A stretch of 64,000 nt of DNA from Ananas comosus (taxonomy: Eukaryota; Streptophyta; Magnoliopsida; Poales; Bromeliaceae), in assembly GCF_001540865.1 (NCBI RefSeq), contig NC_033623.1, forward strand, positions 12,633,218 to 12,697,217. The letters run 5' to 3'. Below, in pieces: positions 1 through 11,035 of the stretch. The position numbers and the translations under genes are program-made. The stretch's first letter is position 1. Each line of letters begins with the position of its first letter. A model generated the notes under the pieces. That model was not told the origin of the DNA, searched no databases, and worked only from the letters and a program-made list of their open reading frames with translations.

Positions 1-612
1 AAAGCCGTAGTTGTCGCCGATCGTACCTACTGAGAACTACTGTTTTGTAGTTCTCACGCTCTTTTGTAATTTACTTTTCAGAATTTTTGGAGCTAGCAGT
101 TAATCGAGGTAAGAGAATTGCGTCATAATTAGCATTTCCTATCAGTGTACATGAGTTATAGAGAAGCATTCAGTTAGATAGCTTTTGGATAGTGCTATTG
201 TATATTGGGACTGGCGGGGCAAAGGCCTTTTACATATATATATATATATAATTATATTTCTTAGGAGTTTGTGGTTGTTGATTGTATATGAAGTGATAGT
301 AATTTTGTTCAGTTTTATATATATCACTCTAATACTTAGTTCTATTAGTTGTGGACTCTAGGTTTGCTTTGCTTCGATGTGCTGGACACTTCGTGCAAAC
401 GGAGAAAACTTTATCCATTCAGCGGGTCTATACACGTACCTGGAAAGCTTTTTCACTGTGGGCCCGAAGCGTGTCAGATTAATCTCAGAGTGTGTTTTGC
501 GAGAGAGGCCCCTGGGCCATACTGCTTGCCCTATGAAATTACGGCCCATTAGAAAAATAATAAAATATATATATAGTATTTACGCATGCAGGCCCAAATG
601 GAAAACGAAGGC
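1..612. other. gene-free AT-rich left edge
   Basis: No credible gene is seen. A TA microsatellite lies at about 233-250. The moderately GC-richer stretch at 350-600 has only short overlapping reading frames without a recognisable domain. It ends at the 8-base target duplication of the hAT-like element that follows. Confidence 0.5.
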
Positions 613-620
613 ACTCTGAG

Positions 621-1229
621 TAGGGGTGGAATTGGGCCGGGCTTGGGTCGGGTATTACTATGCCCAAGCCCGGCCCAAAAAAATGTTGGGTTTCGGTCGG
701 GCTTTTACCCAATTTTTTTTAAAATTAAGGCCCGGCCCAAGCTCAAGCCCAATGCCCAATACCCATCGGGCTTTGTGGAGGCCCATTTTATGCATTTATC
801 ATATAATACATAAATACTTTTATTTGTATAAAATTAAAATAAAATACCTATTTTTAGTTTTATCACATCAAAGAAATTAATATCTAACATCAAATATATC
901 ATAATATAGAACTAAATATTTTGTTAATATATAATATATCCTCATATATATATAAGTAAATATCATTAATAACAATATATACTATATATGATATACTATA
1001 GATAAATAATATATATAATTAAATATTTTATTTTGATAATTAATATATCGGGCTTTTGGGTCGGGCTCGGGTCGGGCTTGGACATGCCCAAATAGGCCCA
1101 AAATTTTTTCAGGCCTAAATTTTTAAACCCAGCCCGAACCCAAAGTTATGTTTTTAATACCCAAAGCCCGGCCCAAACATGGCCCATCGGGCCGGGCCTT
1201 GTTTAGGCCCGGGCACAGTAACAACCCTA
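621..1229. mobile_element. hAT-like non-autonomous element with 8-bp target duplication
   Basis: The element is 609 bases long and flanked by a perfect 8-base direct repeat, ACTCTGAG, at 613-620 and 1230-1237. It starts TAGGGGTGG and ends CAACCCTA, which are imperfect inverted ends of the kind found in hAT elements. Both arms hold many inverted copies of GGGCCGGGC and GGGTCGGGC, so the ends can fold on each other, while the middle (about 800-1050) is almost pure AT. It has no coding capacity. The 8-base duplication and the terminus support hAT; no transposase is present, so mobilisation in trans is inferred. Confidence 0.8.
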
Positions 1230-1237
1230 ACTCTGAG

Positions 1238-2966
1238 TGATGCTTCGGTACAATTTTCATACCTTAACCATTCTCTCCATTCCATCCAACGGCTCAGATT
1301 CAACTACTCTAGGGGTTGACATACTACTTAAAATTCCCAAATTCACAATCAGATAAGGTCCTTAACTCCTTATAAGTGCATATCATCCAATAATACTATC
1401 ATAATCCTTCCCAAAAAAAAAGAAAAAAAAAAGAAAACTGTAGCTGACACATACAAGTGACTTTTGACATTGCCGTGTACTCATTTGCTAATTCGAATAT
1501 TTATCTTTCAATATGATGGTTTTATTTTATTCCTTATTTTTGACCTATCCCAAACTGATGATGATTTTAACCTAACTTTGCTGGAGTTTTCCCCAAATTG
1601 CATCATCTCGTAGTCAAGCCCAAAAAGAAGTCTTTTTTTATACAATCTTTTACAGTGCCGCACAACTGATTTTGAGCCATTATTTGGATCTTTTCTCTCT
1701 ACTTTTCATTTTGAAGGCAACATCATTGTTTACATTGGGCTGGTTGCTTTAAGAGCGCCATCCGCGATTGACTGGATCATGCCACGTGGAATAAAGATGT
1801 TAAGATAATTTTTAACTATTTTTTAGCCGATTAAATTGTCATGAATTCGATTTCTTTGTAAAATAATATAAAATTATTATTTTATCTTCAAAATTTTAAA
1901 CCGTCAGAAAACGATATTTGTAATATATTTAGATAAATTCTACACTGCTTTCGCTAAATTGATCTTTTTAATAATAAAATATTTTATTTTTAAGATTAGA
2001 ATTTGTGCTTCTAGAAGAATGAAATGTTAGGCTTTTAGGTTGAAAAGCATTACATACCATTTTAAATATTTTATTCAGTATATCTGATTTGGATTTTATT
2101 CAGTACATCCATCTGATTTGGATTCAGTTAGGTTGAAAATTTCAGTTGAATTTTAAGTAGGTCGAAATTTCCGTTCAATTTTAAGTAGTTACCATTTATT
2201 AAGAACCTCTTAGCCCAACTAATTTCTTTCTCTTTTTTTTTTTTTTCGCCAATCCTGATTCATATGTAAATAAATACACCTATCCAAAGTTACTCACGCG
2301 CGCCCTACGAAACCTGCTCCAACCCCACCAATAGTTTCAATAATAATTCCATAGTTTGAGAGGAGCAAAAAAAATCTAAAATATTGAACAGATATATTTG
2401 CTACTATTTGGCATTATTAACTCGTCAACAATATTCATATATTTTCACGCATCTTAAAGCATGATGTGTCGGCATTTCACACATCCTATAACCGATCCGA
2501 GCTCACAATATATGATAAATTATACTTTTCGTCCTCAAATTATAATGTTGCGTCTGATACCTTGGCCGTTAAACTAGTATGCGGAATTTATTCACGACAA
2601 TTTATAAAAATTCAAGTTAAAAGTTTTAAAAAATTAAAATTTAATGACTGAAATGCAGTGCATATAACTCGATAAAATTGTATTAGTCAATCAAATATTA
2701 TTTAAATAAATAGTAAGAAAGACGAACAACACGACCCAAAAACGTCCCTGTCGTCAAATGAGACGGAGGGTGTTGTATTCCTGGCAATAGCAATGTTAGC
2801 AATAACAATCGCAATAACAATACCAATAGGAATAGCAATAGCATCACCAGATAAACTCCGCCCACATGTTTCGCTCTCCAGCCGCCCCCGCTTCACCCGT
2901 CCTTGACCATCCCTTCATTTATTATTCTTTCTCGCCCCCGCGCAAAACGCCACCGGCGAAATTGAT
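1238..2966. other. gene-free AT-rich region upstream of membrane protein gene
   Basis: No gene is recognised. A simple-sequence tract of CAATAG/CAATAA type units runs from about 2780 to 2852. The last 100 bases before the ATG at 2967 are C-rich and probably form the leader of the next gene. Confidence 0.45.
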
Positions 2967-3371
2967 ATGGATTATTCCTCCCCACCTGCGGCCCCCCGCA
3001 AAGACGACGAGTCGACGGAGCTCGGCCTCCGCAAAGACGCCCGGGGCGACCGCGTGCGGATTAATCCCGCCGTAGACATAGCTGCAGAGTCCGACGCCGA
3101 GGGGGGAAGGGCGAAGGCGAGGGCGGCGTGGGTCGCGGTGGGCGCGTGCCTGCTCCTGCTCCTGCTCGGCCTCGGAGGCGCCGCGCTGCTCGTGTGGTGG
3201 GCCCTAGCGTTTCATCGCTCCAACCGGCAGCTGTGGATGGTGCCGGTGAGCCTCGTGCTGCTCGGCACGCCCGTCGTCACGTGGCTCTCCGTCTTCACGT
3301 CCGCCACGTGCCGTCGGTTCGAGCTCATGCGGAGCGTCACGGCTCAGCCGGATGTAGAGCTCGGCAGATGA
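2967..3371 (+). CDS. small two-helix membrane protein, function unknown
   Basis: This intronless reading frame encodes 134 residues. The first about 50 residues are polar and charged. A long hydrophobic helix follows at about residues 54-81 (Leu/Ala/Gly rich, ending in a VVWW-like stretch LVWWALAF), and a second at about 88-112 (LWMVPVSLVLLGTPVVTWL). A short basic and acidic tail ends in VELGR. The layout suggests a membrane protein with both termini on the same side. The frame is strongly GC-rich at third positions inside AT-rich DNA, which supports real coding. The ATG at 2967 follows a C-rich leader. A poly-T run with an assembly N begins about 30 bases after the stop. I do not recognise the family and assign no function; an unseen upstream exon cannot be excluded. 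Confidence 0.65.
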   Translation: MDYSSPPAAPRKDDESTELGLRKDARGDRVRINPAVDIAAESDAEGGRAKARAAWVAVGACLLLLLLGLGGAALLVWWALAFHRSNRQLWMVPVSLVLLGTPVVTWLSVFTSATCRRFELMRSVTAQPDVELGR

Positions 3372-4519
3372 TTGAATTCATTAACCAAAGGTTGGATTGT
3401 TTTTTTTTTTTTTTTTTTTTTTTNACATTATACGCTCAATAGAATCACGACTCAGATTAATTGGAAATGAGTACAGTTTGAGAATGATTGGATTTTCTCT
3501 TTCAATCTTGTGTTTATTCACATTGAGAACTACAATTTTTTAGCATTTTGATTAATGTTTCTAATACACGTGTTGTTGTCGCGGACCGTTTGAATTTTTT
3601 GTCACTTTCGAGAGAAGAAAATGAAAAGTTTTTGGTGGCCTGCAATTGAAACGAATGCATATTGTGGGTCACACGAATACACATTTTCTAATTGAGATAA
3701 GTAATATTTTTAAGCATCCAACCAATCAATCAATTATTTTGATCTTTCGTTTCTTTAAAGACGATGAATAATAGTGTGCAATAAAGTATATATATTTTTT
3801 TGACACTTCAGTGAGTCTAATACTTATTTTAGTAATATTCATAATCCAATGGATATTAATTTGTAGATTTAATAACGCAGTTGTATTGGATCGTTGGCGC
3901 TAATCACTATAATATTTATGCGTTTCGATTGTAATTCAATCGAATACGACCTTTTGTCACGGGACAAGACACTTACCTTTTTAAACCAATAAGCCTGTAG
4001 CTAGATGCTAATATCGGGTAGGTGAAAAAAATGCACAAATTGTGCTTCAAGGCTTCGGTGTAACTCGTGCACCGCATGTTAATAGAATTCGTAACAAATT
4101 GGATTACTATATATTAGATAGATTATCGAGACAATATATACTAATAAGAGTATTTAAGATGCTATTTAGTACATAGCACATCTTTTATCTAAACCAAAGT
4201 CGAAACTACCAAAACACATGGCATCTCTCTCCTCTACTTAAGGAGGTAACTCTGGTTCTAAATCAATAGAATAAGAGCTACATATATAGCCTAGGCAAAG
4301 AGGAGCTTTCCCCAACACTGCTAATTATATATTAACTTATATTTTGGACCACTAATAGTGGAAAACTAATAGTTGATGCTGCAACTGGGAATGTTTATTG
4401 TAAGGGTGGTCTCATTTGGGCAAGGAAAGCTCCGGCCCGGTCGGATTTGGGGCAGTTCCAACCTAATAACCTTCGATCTCGCATGTCTCTTTAGTAAATG
4501 ATGGAGATCATTTGACTTA

Positions 4520-4556
<37 letters not shown>

Positions 4557-5032
4557 CATATACAGTAATATTTTTTTTATTCAAGAGTATAGAGAATTTT
4601 GTGCGAAGAGGTGAATCCGTTTAATTTCTCTAATTAAAGTGATTGGATTCAATGACTCCTATTTCAGTATTTGTCATTTTCCACGTAATCGTGAATATAA
4701 ATATTATGCTTCGGGCGTAGATTTAGTCAGAAAAATACAACAAGTGGATGCAGAATATGTTGACGTGCAATTTATGAAAAAAAAGAAGAAGAAAGGTGAT
4801 GTTAATAAAAAAATTTAAAAGTATGTTAATAGAATATTATTAAATTTGATTTTAATATTTTTTAGTTAGATTTAAAAAAATATTTAATTTGTGCAGAGTG
4901 AAAATGGACGACCCCGATTAATATACAAAGGCGATGATATAATGAATGAAATACAAAGATATACAGAACCATGACTTTTATTTTTGGCTGGGGGATTTTG
5001 TATTTACATTAATATAGCAGGTCCAGGTTGAG

Positions 5033-5036
<4 letters not shown>
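3372..5036. other. gene-free AT-rich region
   Basis: It holds a poly-T run with a single N at 3424 and a TA microsatellite at about 4521-4551. No gene or clear transposon end is seen. Confidence 0.4.

Positions 5037-5087
<51 letters not shown>
5037..5087. repeat. long TA microsatellite
   Basis: About 25 uninterrupted TA units form the left flank of family-B copy B1. Similar TA tracts flank most family A and B copies in the window. Confidence 0.9.
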
Positions 5088-5090
<3 letters not shown>

Positions 5091-5317
5091 GGGCTAGAAT
5101 ACTTGTAAAAGTATCATGAGGGTGATGCTTTAGTGTTTTTAGCCCTTAGATGGAGAGATATGAGGTTGAGATGATGGTGGTAGGTGGCGGTAGGTGGTGG
5201 TAGGTGAAATAGTGTTTAATCCAAGGATTATTAATAATCAAAAAATAGATCCAATGGCTTAAAACCTAATAGCACCATGATGGTGATACTTGTAAAAGTA
5301 TCATAGCTCAACTCTCT
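5088..5317. mobile_element. family-B short inverted-repeat element (B1)
   Basis: The left tip reads GCTAGAATACTTGTAAAAGTATCATG; its counterpart at the right end (about 5275-5312) is CATGATGGTGATACTTGTAAAAGTATCATAGC. Each tip folds on itself. The body has the family signature of a conserved TTAGATGGAGAGATATGAGGTT-like stretch and a GATCCAATGG-like stretch near the right arm. It is non-coding. Confidence 0.7.
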
Positions 5318-5336
5318 CTATATATATATATATATA

Positions 5337-5564
5337 ATTGAACTCCTATGTTTTTAAAAGTATCAAGTCATTGGTGCTTGTAAGTTTTCGGCCCTTAAAT
5401 TAAAGGATGTGCGGTTAGGATGATGTGGGCCCTCTAGGGTTGAGTGGGTGGTTGATTTAATAGTATAATCTAACGGATAAAAATGATCAAAATCAGAGAT
5501 CTAACGGTAAAATATTTATAAACACCAAGTGTTTGGTACTTTTAAAAACACCATAGCCGAACTA
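5337..5564. mobile_element. family-B short inverted-repeat element (B2)
   Basis: It is flanked by TA repeats on both sides. The left tip contains TTTTTAAAAGTATCAAG with GGTGCTTG; the right tip contains CACCAAG with GGTACTTTTAAAAAC, its complement. The body carries GGGTTGAGTGGGTGGTTG and ATCTAACGG, the family-B hallmarks. Confidence 0.75.
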
Positions 5565-6328
5565 TATATATATATATATGAAGCTGCAAAAGATTAATGC
5601 AACACAACTACGGGCAAAAAAGGAGCAAGAAGAGACAAGCCAATTTACAATCCGAGCTCAAAATGAGTGGCCATAACAAGTATGAGACGAAGAACGTACA
5701 TAGTATCCAAAAAGAAAAGAAAAAGAAAAAAGAATTGTGAGAAAATTGTCCTTAAAAGTTGCAATTTACAATCAAATTATTCTTAGCTGCCTGTTTACTT
5801 TCGGTTGGTTCAGTTAAAGATGTATACGAAATATTTATTTAAAGGTATTTCTAATCAATACAGTTTTTGCTAACAGATAATATTTAATTGCTCTTTGGAT
5901 ACAAAGCGTGAGAACGTATATTTTTCCTCGATCAAATTTTAGTTTGAGACGAAAAGGATTAAACTTTTTTAAACAATTAAGTTTTTGATCGGCCAAAAAA
6001 ACGCTTTTTTTTCTTTGAAAGTTCAAAAAAATTAACATGAAACCAACACACGTTGAAAATAATCAACCTCTAACCTCAGCAGCATAAAAAAAGGTCAAAA
6101 ACTTGGAAAAAAGAAAAAAATGAAGGAAGGAACGAAGTATACAATTAATCACCTCTAATTGGTGAGAATTAATCCACGCGTGACATAGCCGAAGAAGATT
6201 AATATATCAGAAACAAACAAAAAGGCCCTTGCTACTCCTTAAATTCTAAATAATATATCCATTTTTTCATGAAAAAATAAGGTGTATCTAATTTTGTATA
6301 GGCTCAAAGCACATGTAATATAAATAAA

Positions 6329-6396
6329 TTTTTTTGAGAAAAAAGTAGTACGTTACTTGTTTTATTCATTGAAAAAATAAATTAGACTATCCCGAA
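6329..6396 (-). mobile_element. LINE/SINE 3' tail fragment
   Basis: Read on the minus strand, this is TTTATT..., AATGAATAAAAC, a degenerate GTAACGTACTAC hairpin, then CTCAAAAAAA. It is the same 3' tail as in the LINE copies at 7923-8407 and 62084-62650. No upstream element is left, so it is a heavily 5'-truncated insertion. Confidence 0.6.
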
Positions 6397-6407
6397 AAAA
6401 CAAAGCA

Positions 6408-6448
<41 letters not shown>

Positions 6449-6473
6449 NNNNNNNNNNNNNNNNNNNNNNNNN
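6449..6473. other. assembly gap (25 N)
   Basis: A run of 25 N follows a TA/GA microsatellite and cuts the internal part of the Cassandra-like element and the left half of family-B copy B3. Confidence 0.99.
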
Positions 6474-6556
6474 AGGCGATGTGAGACTCATCTCGCTAGC
6501 CCGTCATCCAGACCCTGGCTCAGCCGAGACTCATCTCACACTTCCGGCTGGTAATT

Positions 6557-6569
6557 GGCTCTGATACCA
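6557..6569 (-). other. retroelement primer-binding site (initiator tRNA-Met)
   Basis: The minus strand reads TGGTATCAGAGCC two bases after the LTR end. This matches the primer-binding site of plant LTR elements primed by initiator tRNA-Met. Confidence 0.88.
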
Positions 6570-6580
6570 AATGTGACGCC

Positions 6581-6636
6581 CCAACTTCCCAGGGGGTCAC
6601 CCATCCTAGGACTACTCCCGTCCTAGCACGCTTAAC
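6581..6636 (-). repeat. 5S rRNA-derived segment inside LTR
   Basis: The minus strand contains GTTAAGCGTGCT, GAGTAGTCCTAGGATGGGTG and ACCCCCTGGGAAGT in the order and spacing of the 3' half of plant 5S rRNA, which includes the internal promoter region. It lies in a TRIM LTR, so it is not a functional 5S gene. Confidence 0.85.
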
Positions 6637-6737
6637 TCTCTTAACCTCTTGGGCCTTGCCACTACCCAAAATGCTTAAGCCGGGTTAAGAGTTTAGCCCT
6701 ATTATATCTCATATATAGGACTATCTGGGGTCTCACA

Positions 6738-6921
6738 TGGGATGTGTAGCTAGGATGATGGTGGTTCCCACTTAAAATAATAGTGGTCCCTTAGGATTGA
6801 GTGGGTAATTGGTTAAATAGTGTGATCTAACGGATGAATATAATTAATGAAATAAATCTAAGGGCCAAAAACTTATGAGTATAAGAGAGTCAATACTCAT
6901 AAAAATATAGTAGCCGGACTC
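6738..6921. mobile_element. family-B element, right part (B3), interrupted by the TRIM
   Basis: The body signature (GGATTGAGTGGGTAATTGG, ATCTAACGG) and the right tip, CTTATGAGTATAAG facing AATACTCATAA, followed by TAGTAGCCGGACTC, identify family B. The left end is missing, replaced by the Cassandra-type element and the gap. Confidence 0.75.
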
Positions 6922-6927
6922 ATATAT

Positions 6928-7107
6928 GCTGGGGCTATTATACTCTTATGAGTATAGACCTCCTTGTACTCATAAATTTTTAACCGTTGATTGATGAGAT
7001 GTGTGGTTAGGATGATGGTGGTTCCTACTTAGAATGATAGTGGTCTTCTAGAATTGAGTGGGTAGTTGGTTGAAAAGTATGATCTAATATGTGGAATGAT
7101 CAATAGA

Positions 7108-7110
<3 letters not shown>
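6928..7110. mobile_element. family-B element (B4), right end lost
   Basis: The left tip contains CTTATGAGTATAG facing TTGTACTCATAAA, the same tip type as B3. The body matches B3 closely. The right end is cut where a TA and GA microsatellite starts (about 7108-7172). Confidence 0.7.

Positions 7111-7172
<62 letters not shown>
7108..7172. repeat. TA then GA microsatellite
   Basis: About 12 TA units run directly into about 20 GA units. This compound tract follows the truncated end of B4. Confidence 0.9.
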
Positions 7173-7178
<6 letters not shown>

Positions 7179-7907
7179 TATGAAAATAGTGGCCCACAAA
7201 AGCGCTTCTAGCTGTTGGAAGGACAAACGCAGAGCGCGCATAAGTAACTTAGAAGTTGAGGTATCGATAATCAAATCTTTTTTTTTCTCTATTTTTCATA
7301 TTACTGTAGGATTATATGCTCAGTTAACATTCTTTTGTGGACTTGGTCAATTAGCTGTGTCATCCGTTGACCGCCCAGTATTTTACTATATATGCTTTTT
7401 TAAAAAAATTTTTATTTTGATTTTTATTTTGATTTTTATTTTTTAACTTGTGAATGATCTTTAAAAAAAAATTGTTGAACCACATCAGTTGGACCAAGTT
7501 GCTTTTTATTTTGTTTGAGATGAAAAAATCCAGTCAAATTCCGTAAAAATAGGTTGAATTTTTTTTATTACGATTCAATTTTCCTTACCCATCGTAGAGC
7601 TAGAGATCATAGATAGCTTCGACAAGTACGTAAAATTAAATCCTAAGTTTATTTAATTAACTTTCTATTTGCTCATCATCTCTCTCTCTCTCTCTCTTTT
7701 GGGTTGGATAAGTTAGTCTAAGTTGGTCCATTATCTTGTAGTCCATGCATGGACTGGTCCGGATGGACCGGATCAAACTTGGTTGGACTGAGCTCGGCCA
7801 CGGGTTTTGGGTCAAGCCTGAGTTACACTTGCGCCTAAACTATCGCATTATATGTAGATCGAGATACTAATAATTCGCCAAAGAAAAAAAAAGAAAAAAG
7901 GTGTTTG
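7173..7907. other. gene-free region
   Basis: A short tandem of GATTTTTATTTT-type units lies at about 7402-7442 and a CT tract at 7679-7698. No gene is recognised. Confidence 0.4.
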
Positions 7908-7922
7908 GCGTAATTAGATTTT

Positions 7923-8407
7923 TTTTTTTTTTTGAGAAAAAGTAGCACGCTACCTGTTTTATTCATTAAAGAAATAAATTAGGCTACATGGATGAGGCAT
8001 CCAGGGCCTCGAAAGAGGGGCGGAAAAAAAAAAAATCACGCGGTGGTAGGGCTTCTAGAAGTAGGTGCACAAATCTCCCAGGAATTCATCAGCTCCTTCA
8101 ACCTATACACTCCCACGAGAGGGTCCAGTTGGATGTTTCGAAAAATCAGATCGTTTCTAGCCTTCCGCATAATCCACCAGCACACAGCCAATACAGAGAG
8201 TCTATGCCTCGTATTCTGCAGTCCTTTCTTAACCAACCACCTATCCCAGATATGAAGAACATCGTCTCCCAGCTCCGTCGCTTGAATACCCTCTACTCCC
8301 ATCACCATGATAAACTTAGTGAGACACATTGGGCGAGCAGATGGTTCACAGTCTCGTCGTGTGATCTGCACAGTACGCATGCCGCGTCACCAGTCCAACC
8401 TCTCTTC
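7923..8407 (-). mobile_element. 5'-truncated LINE, 3' end of reverse-transcriptase ORF
   Basis: A perfect 15-base duplication, GCGTAATTAGATTTT, flanks it at 7908-7922 and 8408-8422. Minus-strand translation gives the zinc-knuckle motif CVLCRSHDETVNHLLAQC (C-x2-C-x8-H-x4-C) typical of the C-terminus of plant LINE polyproteins. After a frame break, 8036-8320 gives CWWIMRKARNDLIFRN, the conserved end of the same domain. The element ends with AATGAATAAAACAGGTAGCGTGCTAC and an A-rich tail. It is 5'-truncated and frameshifted, so it is a dead copy. Confidence 0.88.
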
Positions 8408-8422
8408 GCGTAATTAGATTTT

Positions 8423-9578
8423 ATTATTTATTTATTTATATTTCTTATTTTAGTTGAGTTTTGGGTATAATTTTTACTTCTGGTTCAGCCCAACATTACA
8501 TGCTCATGTCATACTTAAGGCGTAAAATCATAGAGAACTTTTTTTTCTTTTTTTTTTTTGTTTATTTTTCTTTTAGATTTTGAGAATAATCCAGCATGAA
8601 AAAATACATGAAAGATTAGAGATTAAAAATATATAGGTCAAATTATTTCCTTTAAATAGACTTGAGTAAGTGAGATTTAACTGATCATCATTCCTACGTA
8701 CGTTAAGGAGTGGCATGCATTTTGCTTTGGTGTAGGAATTATATACTCGACAATTAATTCGGTAGGGCGCCCCTACCTCTCCTTCTATGAAGTTTTATAT
8801 ATTTTGAATTATTAAACCTCCTCAGCATTTGAAAAAAAATAAATAAAACAAGAATAAAAATAAAAATACTAGATGAATGCTGCAGTTTAGATATAGCTGT
8901 TTCTTTTAAAAAAAATAAAAATAAAACAGAGATAAAAGTCACATGAATCGATCAATAAATTGGAGATGATGAGTTAGATTAAGTAAGGATTACTAAAATA
9001 ACAAATGAATTGTTCTTGAAGAGGCAGTTTTTTTTATTTGTTTTTTTTTAACAATGCCAGTTGATTAAAATATGGAGGGCAAATTCAGATGTAATTTAGT
9101 AAAATGTCCATTTTATTACTGAAAATGAGTTATTTTGGATCCTGGTTAGTGTTTTTTTTTTTTTTTTTTTTTTGNGAAAATAGTTTTCTATAATCTTTCG
9201 AGGAACCAAACAGGCCTTAAATTGAAAGACTGAATAGTAAAATCAAATTTTTAAAAGACTGGATAGTCGATTCAAAATAGTCCAAAGTTTAGATTGATTA
9301 TATATATTTTTACCTAAATTTTTTTTTTCGTTATTTATTTGTATAGTTGTGGAACTGAAGTTCTTTCAATACTGCTGTTTGTGTGGAAAAATGTGAGTGT
9401 ATAAAAATCGAGGTTTGATAGTTGAGTTGATATTTTATTAATTTTTTCTCCACTTTTTTCTAATTGATTTGGGTATGCTATTTTGAAAAGTTTGAGTTTT
9501 GATTGAAAATAAAGTTACGATAAATTAAACAATAGAAATAGACATTTACGACCGAAAACTATTTCAACCCTCTCCACT
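8423..9578. other. gene-free AT-rich region
   Basis: It contains a poly-T run with a single N at 9175. At about 9215-9320 a fragment (GAAAGACTGAATAGTAAAATC) resembles the right end of the family-E element at 45085-45455. Nothing else is recognised. Confidence 0.4.
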
Positions 9579-10173
9579 TAGGGCTTGTTTGGTTCATTCA
9601 TTTTAGGTATGGAATGGGAATCGGTTTGATCAAATCCAGTTAATTTTGTTTGGTTTGCATGAATCGGTTTGAAATTCCTATTCCGGACTGGAATGGGAAT
9701 GGCCCACTAGCCTTCAAGTTGATTCCGGTCTTCTAGTCCGGATTGAGATTTCATTTCAGAAGCCCACTAAGTTCTCGAAGCTCATGTGACCATTTCACCC
9801 TCCTTCTCTTCACCCCTTTCTCATGAAAAAAAAGGAAAATCTATCCTCTCTCAAAATCCTATCCCTAACCCACATCAATAAAAGTTTTTAAAAATAAATT
9901 TGATATTTTTTTTGAAAAACTTATTAGAGAATAGTATTATATTTTTCATAAATTTTAAATAATATAAATTTATATTTGAGAGTAAAATTAGTATTATAGT
10001 ATCTTATAATTTTTTTAGTTTATACAAACCAAACAATAAAATGTGAATAACTCATTCCAATTCCCAATCCACAAATAAACCAAACGTCTTAAGAGAGTGG
10101 GCCATTTCAATTACCATTTCAATTCATTCTCATTCCATTATCCATTCCAATTTCACCATCGAACCAAACAAGC
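9579..10173. mobile_element. MITE with AGGGCTTGTTTGGTTC inverted ends
   Basis: The left end AGGGCTTGTTTGGTTC and the right end GAACCAAACAAGCCCT are perfect inverted repeats. They are bordered by TTA and TAA, so the target-duplication type is unclear. Arms are further complementary (GGAATGGGAAT against ATTCCCAATCC-like stretches). The length of about 590 bases and lack of coding fit a MITE; superfamily is not assigned. Confidence 0.8.
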
Positions 10174-10661
10174 CCTAATTTCGAATCAAGTTCTCAGTTT
10201 CAAACTTCGAAGAAAATAGTCGCATGCACCTTTCTTATACCACATGTCATGTTTTCTCAGTGTACATTCAATATTAGACAAGTGAATGATTGAGGTATAT
10301 TTTATTCGAATGAGTTGTAAAAGGCATGTGATGATCCGATTTTTGGAATTAGATTCAAGATTCATCTTAATTTATACAATTGATTTTAGAACCTGAGCTT
10401 CTAAGGCTTAGATTGCTAATATGGTGACTAAAAATACTAGTTTTATATTGTAAAAAGTTTATAAAATTCAAGAATACTTACAATTTTTTTCTCCTTCAAT
10501 ATTTTAAAATTGTCACTATAACCGCCACCAAAAAAGAATGTAGCCATATATTTTTCGGGTGGTGATTGCAACTATAATTTTACAATATAAAAGAACGAAA
10601 AATTAAAAGCGCATTCAAATTTTTTAAGCAAAAAGTAAATAGCAAAAAAAATTTGATAGTT

Positions 10662-10786
10662 GATATTCAATTAAGCTTGCAAGTTTGATATCTAACTACT
10701 TCATATTTTCAACTAAATTTATTTGTTAAAAAAAAATACAAGAACTAAATAGCATGTTATGCTACCTTTCTGTCAAAAACAAAACA
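10662..10786 (+). mobile_element. diverged SINE copy
   Basis: The parts TTTTCAACTAAATTTATTTGTTAAAA and AATAGCATGTTATGCTACC then a T/A-rich end match the 3' half of the SINE family described at 35984-36105. The tRNA-like head is barely recognisable. Low-identity old copy. Confidence 0.4.
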
Positions 10787-11035
10787 TTGTAATGGATTAA
10801 GTTTTATAGTGATAACTTGTACAGTATATTTTCTTTTCTTTTTTTTTACCGAAATTATGATTTAAACTTCTGATTTTTAGTCCATTTTAAAAATCTCATA
10901 AAATCAAAATTTTGTACTGAGGTAACATAATCCACAACAAATAAACTTATCGTGCTGGGAGAGATTAAACTGACTCAAAGAATAATTACTATATATATAT
11001 GCTCACATGCTTTATAAGTAAAACAAACAAAAAAT

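Larger units (their letters stand above)
6474..6737 (-). mobile_element. Cassandra-type TRIM: 5' LTR, primer-binding site and start of internal region
   Basis: On the minus strand the LTR runs from TGTGAGACCCC (6737) to GGGGCGTCACA (6572), the TG...CA ends of an LTR. It contains a segment very like the 3' half of plant 5S rRNA. Directly after it lies TGGTATCAGAGCC, complementary to the 3' end of initiator tRNA-Met, as expected for a primer-binding site. The internal region (6474-6556) runs into the gap. The 5S-bearing LTR plus this primer site are the defining traits of Cassandra TRIMs. There are no coding sequences, as expected. The 3' LTR is not visible. Confidence 0.88.

Noticed and set aside
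3128..3442. Second plus-strand frame within the membrane protein gene
   Set aside because: Ala/Arg/Pro-rich shadow of GC-rich coding sequence that runs into poly-T and the N.
5037..5087. CRISPR-like or origin-like repeats
   Set aside because: All short-period arrays here are simple microsatellites without spacers, and the DNA is nuclear plant DNA.
6581..6636. 5S rRNA gene
   Set aside because: Only the 3' half is present, and it lies in an LTR next to a primer-binding site.
7029..7446. Open frames on both strands across the TA/GA repeat
   Set aside because: They consist of Tyr-Ile and Arg-Glu or Ser-Leu runs from the microsatellite, with no protein-like sequence outside it.
7988..8413. Plus-strand 141-codon open frame
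   Set aside because: Antisense of the LINE fragment, which has the zinc-knuckle on the minus strand and insertion borders.
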